Below are positions 11,687 to 22,092 of a stretch of 64,000 bases of DNA, piece by piece. The notes below the pieces were generated by a model. It made no database searches. It saw only the letters and a list, made by a program, of their open reading frames with translations, and had not been told where the DNA came from. The stretch's first letter is position 1. Every line of letters begins with the position of its first letter. This DNA is from Aggregatibacter sp. 2125159857 (lineage in GTDB: Bacteria; Pseudomonadota; Gammaproteobacteria; Enterobacterales; Pasteurellaceae), in the NCBI RefSeq assembly GCF_017798005.1, contig NZ_CP072548.1:930001-994000 (forward strand). The letters are read 5' to 3'. The position numbers and the translations under genes are program-made.

Positions 11687-13570
11687 ATGAAAAAAGTAAA
11701 TCATTTAAACAAAACAATCACGACGTTATCCACCACTGCTGTGGTGCTTCTTTCTACATTCGGTGTCGCTACACTTGCTAATGCGACAGATAACTTTATT
11801 AATGCTAGTGCCGGTGCTAAAGATGCGAAGGTGGGTATTGCCAATGATACCTCTATTGGTAGCGATGCTAAGGCTAATGATGGAAACACTAGCGTCAATA
11901 CTGGCGGTGCGACAGCAGTTGGTGCTGATACTGAAGCTTCAGGTGCTGGTGCTACTGTACTGGGCCGTGGAGCAAAAGCAATAGGCTCTTATAATTCTGC
12001 ACTAGGTAATATGGCTAGTGCAACAGGGTCAGCTACAACTGCAGTTGGGGTATCAGCCCAAGCGTCGGGAGCGCATTCTGTTGCCGTAGGTTCAAATGCT
12101 AAGGCTACAGGCTATTCGTCTGTAGGAATTGGTTTAGCCACGACGGCAGGCTCCGGTGCGACAGGCTCAAGTGCAGTTTCAATTGGTGATCAGGCTGGGG
12201 CAAGTATTCAAGATTCGGTAGCATTGGGATCTTATTCTAGAACAACAGTAAATAGCAATGTTCAAGGTTATGATCCATCAACAGGAAACAAAACCGATGC
12301 CACTTGGAAAGCAACGAAAGGCGCAGTTTCTGTTGGTGATGTTGACAACCAGATCACCCGTCAAATCACTAGCGTTGCCGCGGGTACAAACGATACTGAT
12401 GCAGTGAACGTGGCTCAGTTAAAATCTTTAGACGGTAAAGTTGAGAAGAACAAAGCAGATATCGCAACCAACAAAGCGGATATCGCAACCAACAAAGCCG
12501 ATATCGCAACCAACAAAGCGGATATCGCAACCAACAAAGCGGATATCGCAACTAACAAAGCGGATATCGCAACCAACAAAGCGGATATCGCAACTAACAA
12601 AGCGGATATCGCAACTAACAAAGCCGATATTGCAACTAACAAAGCCGATATTGCAACTAACAAAGCGGATATCGCAACTAACAAAGCGGATATCGCAACT
12701 AACAAAGCCGATATTGCAACTAACAAAGCAGATATCGCAACCAACAAAGCGGATATCGCAACCAACAAAGCCGATATTGCAACTAACAAAGCCGATATCG
12801 CAACTAACAAAGCGGATATTGCAACCAATAAAGCCGATATCGCAACTAACAAAGCTGATATTGCAACTAACAAAGCGGATATCGCAACTAACAAAGCGGA
12901 TATCGCAACTAACAAAGCCGATATCGCAACTAACAAAGCCGATATTGCAACTAACAAAGCGGATATCGCAACTAACAAAGCGGATATCGCAACTAACAAA
13001 GCCGATATTGCAACTAACAAAGCCGATATCGCAACTAACAAAGCGGATATTGCAACCAATAAAGCCGATATCGCAACTAACAAAGCCGATATTGCAACTA
13101 ACAAAGCGGATATCGCAACTAACAAAGCGGATATCGCAACTAACAAAGCGGATATCGCAACCAACAAAGCGGATATCACAACCAACAAAGCGGATATCAC
13201 AACCAACAAAGCGGATATCACAACCAACAAAGCGGATATCGCAACCAACAAAGCAGATATTGCGACTATTAATAGTAAATTGTCTGCTAATAATAATTCC
13301 ATTAATGAATTGCGTGGTAATGTAAATCTCTTAAATAAAGACTTGAGAGGTGGCGTTGCGAGTGCGATCGCGCATGCTTCTGTTCCTCAATCCACAAAAG
13401 CGGGTGCAGTTGGTGTGGGTGTTGGTGGTGGTTTTTATGGTGGTCAATCAGCTGTTTCTCTAGGTGTGTCCGGTGTAACCTCTAATGAAAAATGGGTGTT
13501 TAAGGCTAGCGTTTCTAGCAATAGCCGCGGTAACTATGGTGTAGGTGTAGGTGCACTTTACCAATGGTAA
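11687..13570 (+). CDS. Trimeric autotransporter adhesin (YadA-like)
   Basis: This 627-residue protein has all parts of a type Vc adhesin. A signal peptide ends near ATLANA. A YadA-type head has left-handed beta-roll repeats (AVGVSAQASGAHSVAVGSNA). A neck contains DAVNVAQLK. The stalk (257-527) is 39 units of ADIATNK, a coiled-coil heptad. A C-terminal trimeric beta-barrel anchor ends in GVGALYQW with a terminal aromatic. It is exported by Sec and forms its own outer-membrane pore. I start at 11687, where TTAGGA precedes ATG and the signal peptide begins MKKVNHLNKTI; an upstream in-frame ATG at 11627 adds an atypical leader. The ligand is unknown. Confidence 0.93.
   Translation: MKKVNHLNKTITTLSTTAVVLLSTFGVATLANATDNFINASAGAKDAKVGIANDTSIGSDAKANDGNTSVNTGGATAVGADTEASGAGATVLGRGAKAIGSYNSALGNMASATGSATTAVGVSAQASGAHSVAVGSNAKATGYSSVGIGLATTAGSGATGSSAVSIGDQAGASIQDSVALGSYSRTTVNSNVQGYDPSTGNKTDATWKATKGAVSVGDVDNQITRQITSVAAGTNDTDAVNVAQLKSLDGKVEKNKADIATNKADIATNKADIATNKADIATNKADIATNKADIATNKADIATNKADIATNKADIATNKADIATNKADIATNKADIATNKADIATNKADIATNKADIATNKADIATNKADIATNKADIATNKADIATNKADIATNKADIATNKADIATNKADIATNKADIATNKADIATNKADIATNKADIATNKADIATNKADIATNKADIATNKADIATNKADIATNKADIATNKADIATNKADITTNKADITTNKADITTNKADIATNKADIATINSKLSANNNSINELRGNVNLLNKDLRGGVASAIAHASVPQSTKAGAVGVGVGGGFYGGQSAVSLGVSGVTSNEKWVFKASVSSNSRGNYGVGVGALYQW
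12449..13267 (+). repeat. 39 tandem 21-bp units coding ADI(A/T)TNK
   Basis: From GCA at 12455 to the last unit at 13253 the period is exactly 21 bases (38 periods, 39 copies). Units differ mostly by GCG/GCC and ATC/ATT changes. The rare ACCAAT variant recurs at 12821 and 13052, 231 bases (11 units) apart, with the same neighbours on both sides, so an 11-unit block has been duplicated. Length can vary in frame by recombination or slippage. Confidence 0.97.
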
Positions 13571-13604
13571 TAAACCGTTAATCCCGAGTTAATCGGAACA
13601 TAAT

Positions 13605-13637
13605 AAAAAAGCCATTCTGAAATAGAATGGCTTTTTT
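13605..13637. terminator. Bidirectional terminator between adhesin and adk
   Basis: AAAAAAGCCATTCT and AGAATGGCTTTTTT form a 14-bp perfect stem with a 5-base loop, with A and T runs on both sides, so it can serve both convergent genes. Confidence 0.93.
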
Positions 13638-13651
13638 GTTGTTATGGGGAA

Positions 13652-14370
<719 letters not shown>

Positions 14371-14427
14371 CGGTTTTGAAAATGTTTTATTAATCGTGGC
14401 GTATGGTTGCTTAATTCCCTAAAAATG

Positions 14428-15726
14428 TCAATTGCCAGCATTCGGCATGGTGACTTTTTCATTCCATGGGGCAACCCAGCATAAGCAGAGCATGCCCGGG
14501 ATGGCTAAAAATAAGCAAATCCAGAAGAAATGATAGTAGCCCACTGCGGCAACGATTTCGCCTGAAAGCGCACCGAGCCCTTTGCTCGGTAAGGCGGCAA
14601 GGCTGGTAAACAACGCCAGTTGAGTGGCGGTGTAAAGCGGGTTGGTTTCCCGAGCCATAAAGGCAACAAACGCTGCGGTGCCAAGCCCCACGCCAATATA
14701 TTCGCCACAAATCACAATGCCAAGTTTTAAGCGCGCAGCGTTATCGACAACGTGGAAATAATCAAATCCGGCAAGCCAAATAAACCCGCCGATAGTAATC
14801 AGTTGAATAAAACCAAAGACCCAAAGGGCGCGGTTAATGCCGAGGCGTAACATCACAATGCCGCCTGCCATGCCGGCAATAATGCTTGACCACAATGCGG
14901 TGCTTTTCACCACTAAGGCAATGTCGGTTTTGCTAAAGCCCATGTCCACGATGAATTTACTTTGTAACGTAGTGGCAAGGGCATCGCCGAATTTATACAG
15001 AAAGAGAAATGCAATAAAGCCGAGACCGGCATAAATCCCTTTACGCTGGAAAAATTCTTGTAGCGGAATGGTAAAAGCTTGATAGAACGGCTGCTTGTTT
15101 TGATGAATTTGAATTTGTGGTTCGCGGCTTAAAAAGAAGGTCATAAACAGCCCGCACAGCATGAAAAGTGCAGTCAATAAAAACACCGTTTTCCATGGCA
15201 GGAATGTGGCGAGATACAATGACAGTCCGCCCGGAATCAAACCGGCAATTCGGTAGGCATTAATGTGAATCGTGTTGCCTAAGCCCAATTCGTTATCGCG
15301 CAAAATTTCCCGTCGATAAGCATCTAAGACAATGTCTTGGGTGGCGGACATAAAGGCGATGAACGTGGCAAGAAAAATGACAATCTGCATTTGTTCTTTC
15401 GGATTGTATAAACCGATCAGGTAAAGACTTAGCAGAAGCAAGAGTTGGGATATGGCAAGCCAACTGCGACGACGACCGAGAAATCGGGGAAAATAACGAT
15501 CCAGCAAGGGCGCCCACAAAAATTTGAGCGTGTAGGGCAGCGTGACTAAGGTAAAAGCCCCGATGGTTTGAACGCTAATGCCATTATCCGACAACCAAAT
15601 TGGCAACATCTGCAACAGCACGAAAAGCGGCAAACCGGAGCTGAAGCCGGTAAAAACACAAATCAGCATATTGCGGCTGAAAATTTGGGTGGCGAGAGAG
15701 GGCTTAATCGGTTGTTCTGTCATCAT
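14428..15726 (-). CDS. ampG: Muropeptide permease AmpG (MFS)
   Basis: AmpG brings GlcNAc-anhydroMurNAc peptides from the periplasm into the cytoplasm for cell-wall recycling. The 432 residues contain about 12 membrane spans and the N-terminal family signature GFSSGLPLFVLLQMLPIWL, followed by TLPYTLKFLWAPLLDRY and SATQDIVLDAYRREIL. It is the third gene of a galE-hypA-ampG run with short gaps (15 bases from hypA). Two ATGs stand together at the start (15726 and 15723); either could be used. Confidence 0.93.
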   Translation of the reverse strand: MMTEQPIKPSLATQIFSRNMLICVFTGFSSGLPLFVLLQMLPIWLSDNGISVQTIGAFTLVTLPYTLKFLWAPLLDRYFPRFLGRRRSWLAISQLLLLLSLYLIGLYNPKEQMQIVIFLATFIAFMSATQDIVLDAYRREILRDNELGLGNTIHINAYRIAGLIPGGLSLYLATFLPWKTVFLLTALFMLCGLFMTFFLSREPQIQIHQNKQPFYQAFTIPLQEFFQRKGIYAGLGFIAFLFLYKFGDALATTLQSKFIVDMGFSKTDIALVVKSTALWSSIIAGMAGGIVMLRLGINRALWVFGFIQLITIGGFIWLAGFDYFHVVDNAARLKLGIVICGEYIGVGLGTAAFVAFMARETNPLYTATQLALFTSLAALPSKGLGALSGEIVAAVGYYHFFWICLFLAIPGMLCLCWVAPWNEKVTMPNAGN

Positions 15727-15741
15727 GATTTCAGGGAAATT

Positions 15742-16083
15742 TTATTCGACGGCAATTTCTTTAATGCGGAGTTCATCGCCGCTTTGGCGTTGTAAATGCG
15801 CGCTGCCGCAATGGGGGCAAGTGCTGTTATTGGCTTGAATTTCGACCAGTTGTTTGCAATCCCAACACCAAGCTTTGGCGGGAATGGAAATTAAATGAAG
15901 CTTACAATTTTCCGCCGGTGTACCTTGTGCCGCCATTTCAAAGCCAAATTCCAACGCACTGGGTTCAATGCATGAAAGGGCACCGACCTCCAACCAGAGA
16001 TCGGTGACTTTATTGACATTGTGTTGTTTGCATTGCTGCTCAACAATTTCAATGATGTTTTGACACAAAGAGAGTTCGTGCAT
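15742..16083 (-). CDS. hypA: Hydrogenase nickel-insertion protein HypA
   Basis: HypA delivers Ni2+ to [NiFe]-hydrogenase large subunits. The 113 residues start MHEL, whose His2 and backbone form the nickel site, and end in a zinc domain with two CxxC motifs (CWDC at 73-76 and CPHC at 89-92). No hydrogenase or other hyp gene is in the window. It is wedged between galE (5-base gap) and ampG (15-base gap), and so shares a transcript with sugar and cell-wall genes. It may serve a hydrogenase or urease encoded elsewhere. Confidence 0.93.
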   Translation of the reverse strand: MHELSLCQNIIEIVEQQCKQHNVNKVTDLWLEVGALSCIEPSALEFGFEMAAQGTPAENCKLHLISIPAKAWCWDCKQLVEIQANNSTCPHCGSAHLQRQSGDELRIKEIAVE

Positions 16084-16088
16084 GAGGC

Positions 16089-17105
16089 TTAATCCCGATA
16101 GCCTTTCGGATTATTTTTTTGCCAATTCCACGTGTCTTTCATCATTTGAGCTAAGCCACGTTCTGCTTTCCAGCCTAATTCTTTGGCGGCAAGGCTCGGG
16201 TCGGAATAACAGGTGGCGATGTCGCCCGGACGACGATCCACTAATTTATAAGGAATCTGAATGCCATTTGCTTGTTCAAACGCTTTCACCATGTCTAAGA
16301 CGGAATAGCCTACGCCGGTGCCTAAATTATAAATGTGCAAACCGGCATCATCTTGATGGCGATCTAGCGCTTTTAAGTGACCAATCGCCAAATCCACCAC
16401 ATGAATATAATCGCGCACGCCGGTGCCGTCATGGGTGTTGTAATCGCTACCGAATACGGAAAGTTGTGGCAATTTGCCGATAGCTACTTGGCTGATGTAA
16501 GGCAATAAGTTGTTTGGAATGCCATTCGGATCTTCCCCGATCAAACCGCTCTCATGGGCACCGACCGGGTTGAAATAGCGCAAAATGGTCATGCTGAATT
16601 TCGGTTCGGCTTTGGCGATGTCGCGCAGGATTTGTTCCACCATAAATTTAGAGGTGCCGTACGGATTGGTGGTGCCGCCTACTTTGCAATTTTCGGTAAT
16701 CGGAATGATTTCAGGATCACCGTAAACGGTGGCAGAAGAACTGAAGACGAAATTCCACACGCCGGCTTTTTTCATTTCTTGTAATAAGACCAATGAGCCG
16801 GTGACGTTGTTCATATAGTATTCAGCCGGTTTTTGCACGCTTTCGCCGACGGCTTTTAAACCGGCAAAATGAATGACGGAATGAATGCTGTTTTCAGCAA
16901 AGATTTTTTGTAACAAGTCGCGATCTAATACATCGCCTTCATAAAATTTTACGCTTTTGCCGGTGATTTGTTTCACGCGATCTAAGGATTTTGGTGAGGC
17001 GTTACAAAGATTGTCTAATACCACAACCTCTTTGCCGGCATTTAATAATTCGACGACAGTATGTGAACCGATATAACCGGCACCGCCGGTGACTAGAATG
17101 GACAT
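16089..17105 (-). CDS. galE: UDP-glucose 4-epimerase
   Basis: GalE interconverts UDP-glucose and UDP-galactose for galactose use and lipooligosaccharide synthesis. It has 338 residues, an N-terminal Rossmann motif [10 protein letters not shown] with the GxxGxxG turn at 7-13, the catalytic YxxxK in [12 protein letters not shown], and the C-terminal substrate domain ([20 protein letters not shown]). AAGGGGA lies 8 bases before the ATG. It heads the galE-hypA-ampG run and supports the nearby lacZ in galactose handling, although lacZ is not linked to it. Confidence 0.97.
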   Translation of the reverse strand: MSILVTGGAGYIGSHTVVELLNAGKEVVVLDNLCNASPKSLDRVKQITGKSVKFYEGDVLDRDLLQKIFAENSIHSVIHFAGLKAVGESVQKPAEYYMNNVTGSLVLLQEMKKAGVWNFVFSSSATVYGDPEIIPITENCKVGGTTNPYGTSKFMVEQILRDIAKAEPKFSMTILRYFNPVGAHESGLIGEDPNGIPNNLLPYISQVAIGKLPQLSVFGSDYNTHDGTGVRDYIHVVDLAIGHLKALDRHQDDAGLHIYNLGTGVGYSVLDMVKAFEQANGIQIPYKLVDRRPGDIATCYSDPSLAAKELGWKAERGLAQMMKDTWNWQKNNPKGYRD

Positions 17106-17219
17106 TTTAATTTCCCCTTATTGCGAATATAACTCATAGAAATTGTGTGCTAGTATAACACTGTTTTTAAATCAAAACATGAGATGGATTAACCGCTTAT
17201 TTATTCTTGGGAGGAAACT

Positions 17220-17630
17220 ATGAATTGGTATTTGCATGTACTTAAAAACTACGCCACGTTTTCAGGACGAGCAAGACGAAAAGAGTATTGGATGTTCTTT
17301 TTAATCAGTGCACTAATCAGCATTGTATTGACGCTGTTGGATATCTTGCTAGGAACGTATAGCGTGGAATATGAAGCCGGGCTTTTTAGCGGGCTGTATT
17401 CATTGCTGATTCTGATCCCGAGTATCGCAGTTGTCGTTCGCCGTTTACATGATACGGATCGAAGCGGATGGTGGATTTTAATTTCATTAATTCCTCTTAT
17501 CGGTGTTATTGTGTTGTTTGTGTTCATTTGTTTAGACAGCCAACCGGGAACAAACCGTTTTGGTGCAAATCCGAAAGAAGCCGCATCACAAACGATTCCT
17601 CCGGTCGAAACCGATCGTTTTATCAGCTAA
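17220..17630 (+). CDS. DUF805 inner-membrane protein
   Basis: A 136-residue protein of the DUF805 (YhaH/YhaI) family. The conserved start MNWYLHVLKNYATFSGRARRKEYW, four hydrophobic segments, the motif RRLHDTDRSGWW and the ending PGTNRFGANP are all present. The family sits in the inner membrane and has no established function. GGGAGGAAAC is a strong ribosome site. It stands alone, divergent from galE. Confidence 0.88.
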   Translation: MNWYLHVLKNYATFSGRARRKEYWMFFLISALISIVLTLLDILLGTYSVEYEAGLFSGLYSLLILIPSIAVVVRRLHDTDRSGWWILISLIPLIGVIVLFVFICLDSQPGTNRFGANPKEAASQTIPPVETDRFIS

Positions 17631-17638
17631 TTATCAGT

Positions 17639-17989
17639 ACGTAGCGTGCAACTTGTTGCACGAATGATAAACCTCGATGTGTAATTCACGATTTCGTACG
17701 TAACGTGCATCTTGATGCACGACCAAGCCGCGCGCGGAATGTTATTGAACCCTTTCGGGTATTCGCGATTTCGCGTGTAGCGTGCAACTTGTTGCACGAT
17801 TGATTAACCTCGATGCGTAATTCACGATTTCGCACGTAGCGTGCAACTTGTTGCACGAATGATTGACCTCGATGCGTAATTCACGATTTCGTGCGTAGCG
17901 TGCATCTTGATGCACGACCAAACCACGCACGGAACGTTATTTAACCTTTTCTGGCATTCATGATTTCGTGCAACAAGTTGCACGCTACG
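17639..17989. repeat. Cluster of palindromic R1 repeats (155-bp element plus related copy)
   Basis: The 502-base gap before ghxP holds six copies of an 18-bp near-perfect palindrome of two forms, CGTGCAACTTGTTGCACG and CGTGCATCTTGATGCACG. They start at 17645, 17704, 17781, 17840, 17899 and, inverted, 17967. The stretch 17835-17989 is a 155-bp unit with 23-bp terminal inverted repeats (CGTAGCGTGCAAC... at each end) and recurs at 33063-33217 with the same length and order; 17639-17798 is a related copy. The two stem forms differ by a paired A/T to T/A change, so the hairpin itself seems conserved. No gene is visible inside. Confidence 0.9.
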
Positions 17990-18055
17990 ATTCTAATTTT
18001 TTATTCAAATAGAGAGAAGGCGAGAAGCATATTCGCTGTCTCTTTTTTATTTCTT

Positions 18056-18071
18056 GCGCAAACGTTTACTT
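18056..18071. promoter_or_regulatory. PurR operator upstream of ghxP
   Basis: GCGCAAACGTTTACTT matches the PurR consensus ACGCAAACGTTTGCGT at 13 of 16 bases, including the uninterrupted core CGCAAACGTTT. It lies 62 bases before the ATG of a purine permease, the expected place for purine repression. Confidence 0.72.
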
Positions 18072-18132
18072 CTTTTGGCGTTGCGGTAAAATACCGCCCT
18101 CTTTTTTCAACGACAAATTAAAAGGTAATTTC

Positions 18133-19464
18133 ATGTCATCTTCTCAATCTTCCGCTTTAGAACAACGCTTTGAGTTGACTAAACGCGGTTCCACCGTACG
18201 CAAAGAAATTGTTGCCGGTTTAACCACTTTCCTTGCTATGGTGTATTCCGTTATCGTGGTGCCGAACATGTTAAGTGCGGCGGGTTTTCCTGCGGAATCG
18301 GTCTTTATTGCTACCTGTTTAGTGGCAGGTTTAGGCTCGATTTTAATTGGCTTTTGGGCGAATGCGCCAATGGCAATCGGTTGTGCTATTTCTTTAACGG
18401 CATTTACGGCATTTAGCTTGGTTATCGGACAAAAAGTGAGTATTCCGGTAGCCTTAGGTGCGGTCTTTTTAATGGGGATTTTCTTCACGCTCATTTCTGC
18501 CACAGGTATTCGCGCATGGATTTTGCGTAATTTACCGGTGGGTATCGCACACGGTGCGGGGATTGGTATCGGTTTATTCCTGCTTTTAATTGCCGCAAAC
18601 GGAGTAGGTCTTGTGGTGAGTAACCAAGCCGGTTTGCCGGTAAAATTGGGCGAGTTCACTGCGTTTCCGGTGATGATGTCATTAATTGGTTTGGCGTTAA
18701 TTATCGGCTTAGAAAAAATGCAAGTGAAAGGCGGCATTTTATGGGTGATTATCGCCATTACCGTGGTCGGCTTAATTTTCGATCCCAATGTGACCTTTAA
18801 CGGTCAAGTCTTCAAAATGCCAAGTTTCGGTGAAGACTCTTTATTCTTGCAATTAGACATTATGGGCGCATTGCAACCGGCCATTTTACCGGTGGTATTT
18901 GCTTTAGTGATGACCGCAGTATTTGATGCCACAGGCACCATCCGTGCCGTGGCAGGGCAAGCGGATTTATTGGACAAAGACGGTCAAATCATTAACGGCG
19001 GCAAAGCCTTAACGTCCGACTCCGTAAGTAGCTTATTCTCCGGGATTTTCGGCACGGCACCGGCAGCCGTGTATATCGAATCCGCAGCAGGGACTGCCGC
19101 CGGCGGTAAAACCGGTATCACCGCGATCGTTGTTGGCGTATTGTTCCTGTTGATGTTGTTCTTCCAACCATTAGCGTTTTTGGTGCCAAACTATGCGACA
19201 GCACCGGCGTTAATGTACGTGGGATTATTGATGCTAAGCAACGTCAGCAAATTGGATTTTGATGATTTCGTTGGCGCTATGAGCGGCTTGATTTGTGCGG
19301 TGTTTATCGTGTTAACGGCGAATATCGTGACCGGCATCATGTTGGGCTTTGCCGCATTGGTGATTGGCCGTGTGGTGAGTGGCGACTTCAAACGCTTAAA
19401 TATCGGCACCGTTGTGATTGCTGTTGTTTTAGTGGCTTTCTACGCTTGCGGTTGGGCGATTTAA
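18133..19464 (+). CDS. ghxP: Guanine/hypoxanthine permease (NCS2/AzgA type)
   Basis: A 443-residue inner-membrane permease that imports guanine and hypoxanthine with protons. The N-terminal [20 protein letters not shown], the segment [19 protein letters not shown] and [12 protein letters not shown] match E. coli GhxP (YjcD) closely, more so than the adenine permeases. A PurR operator sits just upstream and a strong hairpin follows, so it is likely a single-gene unit repressed when purines are plentiful. Substrate assignment rests on similarity. Confidence 0.9.
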   Translation: MSSSQSSALEQRFELTKRGSTVRKEIVAGLTTFLAMVYSVIVVPNMLSAAGFPAESVFIATCLVAGLGSILIGFWANAPMAIGCAISLTAFTAFSLVIGQKVSIPVALGAVFLMGIFFTLISATGIRAWILRNLPVGIAHGAGIGIGLFLLLIAANGVGLVVSNQAGLPVKLGEFTAFPVMMSLIGLALIIGLEKMQVKGGILWVIIAITVVGLIFDPNVTFNGQVFKMPSFGEDSLFLQLDIMGALQPAILPVVFALVMTAVFDATGTIRAVAGQADLLDKDGQIINGGKALTSDSVSSLFSGIFGTAPAAVYIESAAGTAAGGKTGITAIVVGVLFLLMLFFQPLAFLVPNYATAPALMYVGLLMLSNVSKLDFDDFVGAMSGLICAVFIVLTANIVTGIMLGFAALVIGRVVSGDFKRLNIGTVVIAVVLVAFYACGWAI

Positions 19465-19483
19465 TTCAGCCAATAAAGACAAC

Positions 19484-19506
19484 AAAGGCGCATTTTATGC
19501 GCCTTT
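19484..19506. terminator. Terminator between ghxP and tilS
   Basis: AAAGGCGCA and TGCGCCTTT form a 9-bp stem with a 5-base TTTTA loop, ending in TTTTT. It serves ghxP and possibly the convergent tilS. Confidence 0.88.
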
Positions 19507-19515
19507 TTGTTTGCC

Positions 19516-20826
19516 TTAATTTTGAAAAACAGTGAAAAAACCGACCGCACTTTGTAGCTTATCATCGTAGAAGATCAGCGGAATGCGCTGTCGTTGCCAA
19601 GGGGCGACATTCAACTGTTGCCACACTTTTTTAATGTCTTTATTCACGCCGTTTTGGGTTAATTTCACTTTGCCCGAATAACGAAATCGAATCCAAACTT
19701 TCGTTCCCTCTAAGGGTAAATTTAACGTTTCTTGATGTGTTTGCCCGTTTTCGTCTTGCCAAAGTGCGGTCATTTTTTCGCGTGTTTTTTTCAGTAACAA
19801 AGTGCCTAAATGATCCGGCAAGGAAATAGGGTGTTTAAATGTTGCCTTAATATATTCCTGTGAAATATCGTTAAATCTCGGCGTGAGAAATAAACGGTTT
19901 TGATAGCGGCGGACAATGTTATCGTCTAGGCGAAATTGCGGTTGCGCATCGACTTTCGCGAAAATAACATCCGATATGATTTGCTCTAATTGCACGAGAG
20001 AGGGCAGGGCAACGCCCCAATCTTGCAACCATAAGCGTAACAAGGCGCGTTGTTTCACAGAGGAATAGCTGGCGAAATGTTGTAGCTGAAAAGTGCGGTC
20101 ATTTTTGACGATGTTTTTTTGATATTCTTCCGCTAACAGCTCATTAAGCAGTTGCTGTTGTTCATAACAATGTTGTGCTGAACGTTGCACTGCCGAATCA
20201 AAATGCGCCCAGCGTTGGCGCAATTCAGGCAACACGATGTTACGCAGGAAATTGCGATCGTATTGATTATCCTCATTACTTTCATCCTCAACCCAACTCA
20301 GCCTTTCCTGTTGTACAAACTCCTGTAATTGTTGGCGGCTAAAATTCAATAAGGGACGAAAAATAGGTACGCTGTAAACATTGCTTTTCGACGGCATAGC
20401 GCCTAAGCCTTGCACGCCACTGCCGCGTTTTAGGGCAAGGAAAAATGTTTCCGTTTGGTCTTGTTGATGATGTGCCGTGACGAGCCATTCGGTAGGTAAA
20501 ATTTGCTGTGCAATGGCTTCATAACGGGCTTGGCGGGCACCTGCCTCAATGCCATTTTCTGTGCTGACGTTCACATGTTGAATTTGCAATGGAATATGGA
20601 ATTGACGACACATTTGTTGACAATGGGCTGACCAAGCATCGGCATAGGGGCTTAATCCATGATGAATATGAATGGCGCGCAGCTGAAAGTGCGGTTGTTT
20701 TTCACGAAGTTTTGCAAATAAAGCGAGCAGCGCGGTGGAATCCAAACCACCGCTAAACCCGATAAGAAAGTGAGTTTGGTTTGGCGCAATTTGGCGGAGT
20801 TGCTGTGAAAAACAGTCGAGGAGCAT
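19516..20826 (-). CDS. tilS: tRNA(Ile)-lysidine synthase
   Basis: TilS attaches lysine to C34 of the tRNA-Ile with anticodon CAU so that it reads AUA; it is essential. The 436 residues have the PP-loop ATP motif SGGLDST near residue 24, the [16 protein letters not shown] segment, and the C-terminal domains of the long gammaproteobacterial form. The gene follows accA on the same strand with a strong hairpin in between. Confidence 0.96.
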   Translation of the reverse strand: MLLDCFSQQLRQIAPNQTHFLIGFSGGLDSTALLALFAKLREKQPHFQLRAIHIHHGLSPYADAWSAHCQQMCRQFHIPLQIQHVNVSTENGIEAGARQARYEAIAQQILPTEWLVTAHHQQDQTETFFLALKRGSGVQGLGAMPSKSNVYSVPIFRPLLNFSRQQLQEFVQQERLSWVEDESNEDNQYDRNFLRNIVLPELRQRWAHFDSAVQRSAQHCYEQQQLLNELLAEEYQKNIVKNDRTFQLQHFASYSSVKQRALLRLWLQDWGVALPSLVQLEQIISDVIFAKVDAQPQFRLDDNIVRRYQNRLFLTPRFNDISQEYIKATFKHPISLPDHLGTLLLKKTREKMTALWQDENGQTHQETLNLPLEGTKVWIRFRYSGKVKLTQNGVNKDIKKVWQQLNVAPWQRQRIPLIFYDDKLQSAVGFFTVFQN

Positions 20827-20852
20827 AGGCGAATGGCACGGGTAGAGGACAT

Positions 20853-20874
20853 TCCCTCCCGTTTTCGGGAGGGA
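20853..20874 (-). terminator. Strong hairpin between accA and tilS
   Basis: TCCCTCCCG and CGGGAGGGA form a 9-bp GC-rich stem with a TTTT loop. No T run follows in the direction of transcription, so it may be an RNA-processing or attenuation element, not a clean terminator. Confidence 0.5.
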
Positions 20875-20890
20875 TTAAAATGAGACTTTT

Positions 20891-21844
20891 TTATACGTAG
20901 CCGTAACTCATTAAACGTTGATAACGACGTTCTAGCAGCTTTTCTGTGTCAAAGACGTCAAGGTCGTCTAAATCGGCGAGCAGGCGTTTTTTCAAGTTTT
21001 GCGCCATTTCATCGTAATTGCGGTGTGCACCGCCCAACGGTTCCGGCACGATATTATCAATTAAGCCGAGTTCTTTTAAACGGCTGGCAGTTAATCCCAT
21101 GACTTCTGCCGCGGTGGAAGCTTTGTCAGCGCTTTTCCACAAAATGGAAGCGCAGCCTTCCGGCGAAATCACAGAGTAGGTGGAGTATTGCAACATGTTG
21201 ACTTTATCGCCTACGCCGATCGCTAACGCACCGCCGGAACCGCCCTCACCGATAACAGTACAAATCACCGGCACTTTGAGGGTGGACATTTCGCGTAAAT
21301 TGCGTGCGATAGCTTCTGATTGACCGCGTTCTTCCGCGCCTACGCCCGGATAAGCACCCGGAGTGTCAATGAAGGTGATGATAGGCAATTTGAAACGCTC
21401 TGCCATTTGCATGAGGCGTAAAGCTTTGCGGTAGCCTTCCGGTGCCGGCATACCAAAGTTGCGTTTTACTTTATCTTTCACGGTACGCCCTTTTTGATGG
21501 CCAATTACCATCACCGGTCTGCCGTCTAAACGTGCTAATCCGCCAACAATGGCCTTGTCATCGGCAAAAGCACGATCACCGGCAAGTTCTTCAAATTCGG
21601 TGAAAATATGTTCGATGTAGTCAAGAGTATAAGGACGATTCGGGTGACGAGACATTTTTGATACTTGCCACGCATCTAAATTTGCAAAGGTTTTTTCGGT
21701 TAATTCGATGCTTTTTTTCTGCAAACGGGCAATTTCATCATCAAGATTAATTTCATTATCCTGTGTTGTCATTGCACGCAAAGATTCGATTTTCGCTTCA
21801 AGTTCGGCAATGGGTAATTCAAAATCTAAGTATTCTTGACTCAT
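20891..21844 (-). CDS. accA: Acetyl-CoA carboxylase carboxyltransferase subunit alpha
   Basis: AccA with AccD transfers the carboxyl group from biotin carboxyl carrier protein to acetyl-CoA, the first step of fatty acid synthesis. The 317 residues are full length. Visible marks are the [17 protein letters not shown] entry region, [36 protein letters not shown] and [15 protein letters not shown], which form the crotonase-fold active site. Ordinary in length and context; tilS follows. Confidence 0.98.
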   Translation of the reverse strand: MSQEYLDFELPIAELEAKIESLRAMTTQDNEINLDDEIARLQKKSIELTEKTFANLDAWQVSKMSRHPNRPYTLDYIEHIFTEFEELAGDRAFADDKAIVGGLARLDGRPVMVIGHQKGRTVKDKVKRNFGMPAPEGYRKALRLMQMAERFKLPIITFIDTPGAYPGVGAEERGQSEAIARNLREMSTLKVPVICTVIGEGGSGGALAIGVGDKVNMLQYSTYSVISPEGCASILWKSADKASTAAEVMGLTASRLKELGLIDNIVPEPLGGAHRNYDEMAQNLKKRLLADLDDLDVFDTEKLLERRYQRLMSYGYV

Positions 21845-22057
21845 GTGTGATTCCTAATTTTGTGAAAATTTTGCACCGCACTTTAACAAGATTTTGGTAG
21901 TGGTGCAATTGGACGCGCTATTCTATGCGTTTTTTTCATAAAAGTCATACCATTTCATCTGGTAACACCAGCTAAGGCTATGTAATGAAAGTGTTTATTG
22001 CCTTTACGCGGGAAACAAAAATGAAAAAAATGCGTGAAATATCAGGTTATGCGCTAA

Positions 22058-22086
22058 TTGACAATCTGCTAAAACGATTTTATTAT
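22058..22086 (+). promoter_or_regulatory. Near-consensus promoter for a candidate small RNA
   Basis: TTGACA (22058-22063), exactly 17 bases of spacer, and TATTAT (22081-22086). Transcription would begin near 22093. No open frame of any length follows on this strand before selD. Confidence 0.75.
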
Positions 22087-22092
22087 GTAACC

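Noticed and set aside
12449..13267. CRISPR array or satellite DNA
   Set aside because: Contiguous 21-bp units without spacers, in frame inside a clear autotransporter gene.
12415..13302. Long open frames on the minus strand and in a second plus frame over the adhesin repeats
   Set aside because: A 21-bp tandem repeat keeps every frame open if one unit is open. There is no ribosome site, and the codon pattern fits only the adhesin frame.
17639..17989. CRISPR array
   Set aside because: Repeats are palindromes in mixed orientation, with conserved sequence between them instead of unique spacers, and there are no cas genes.
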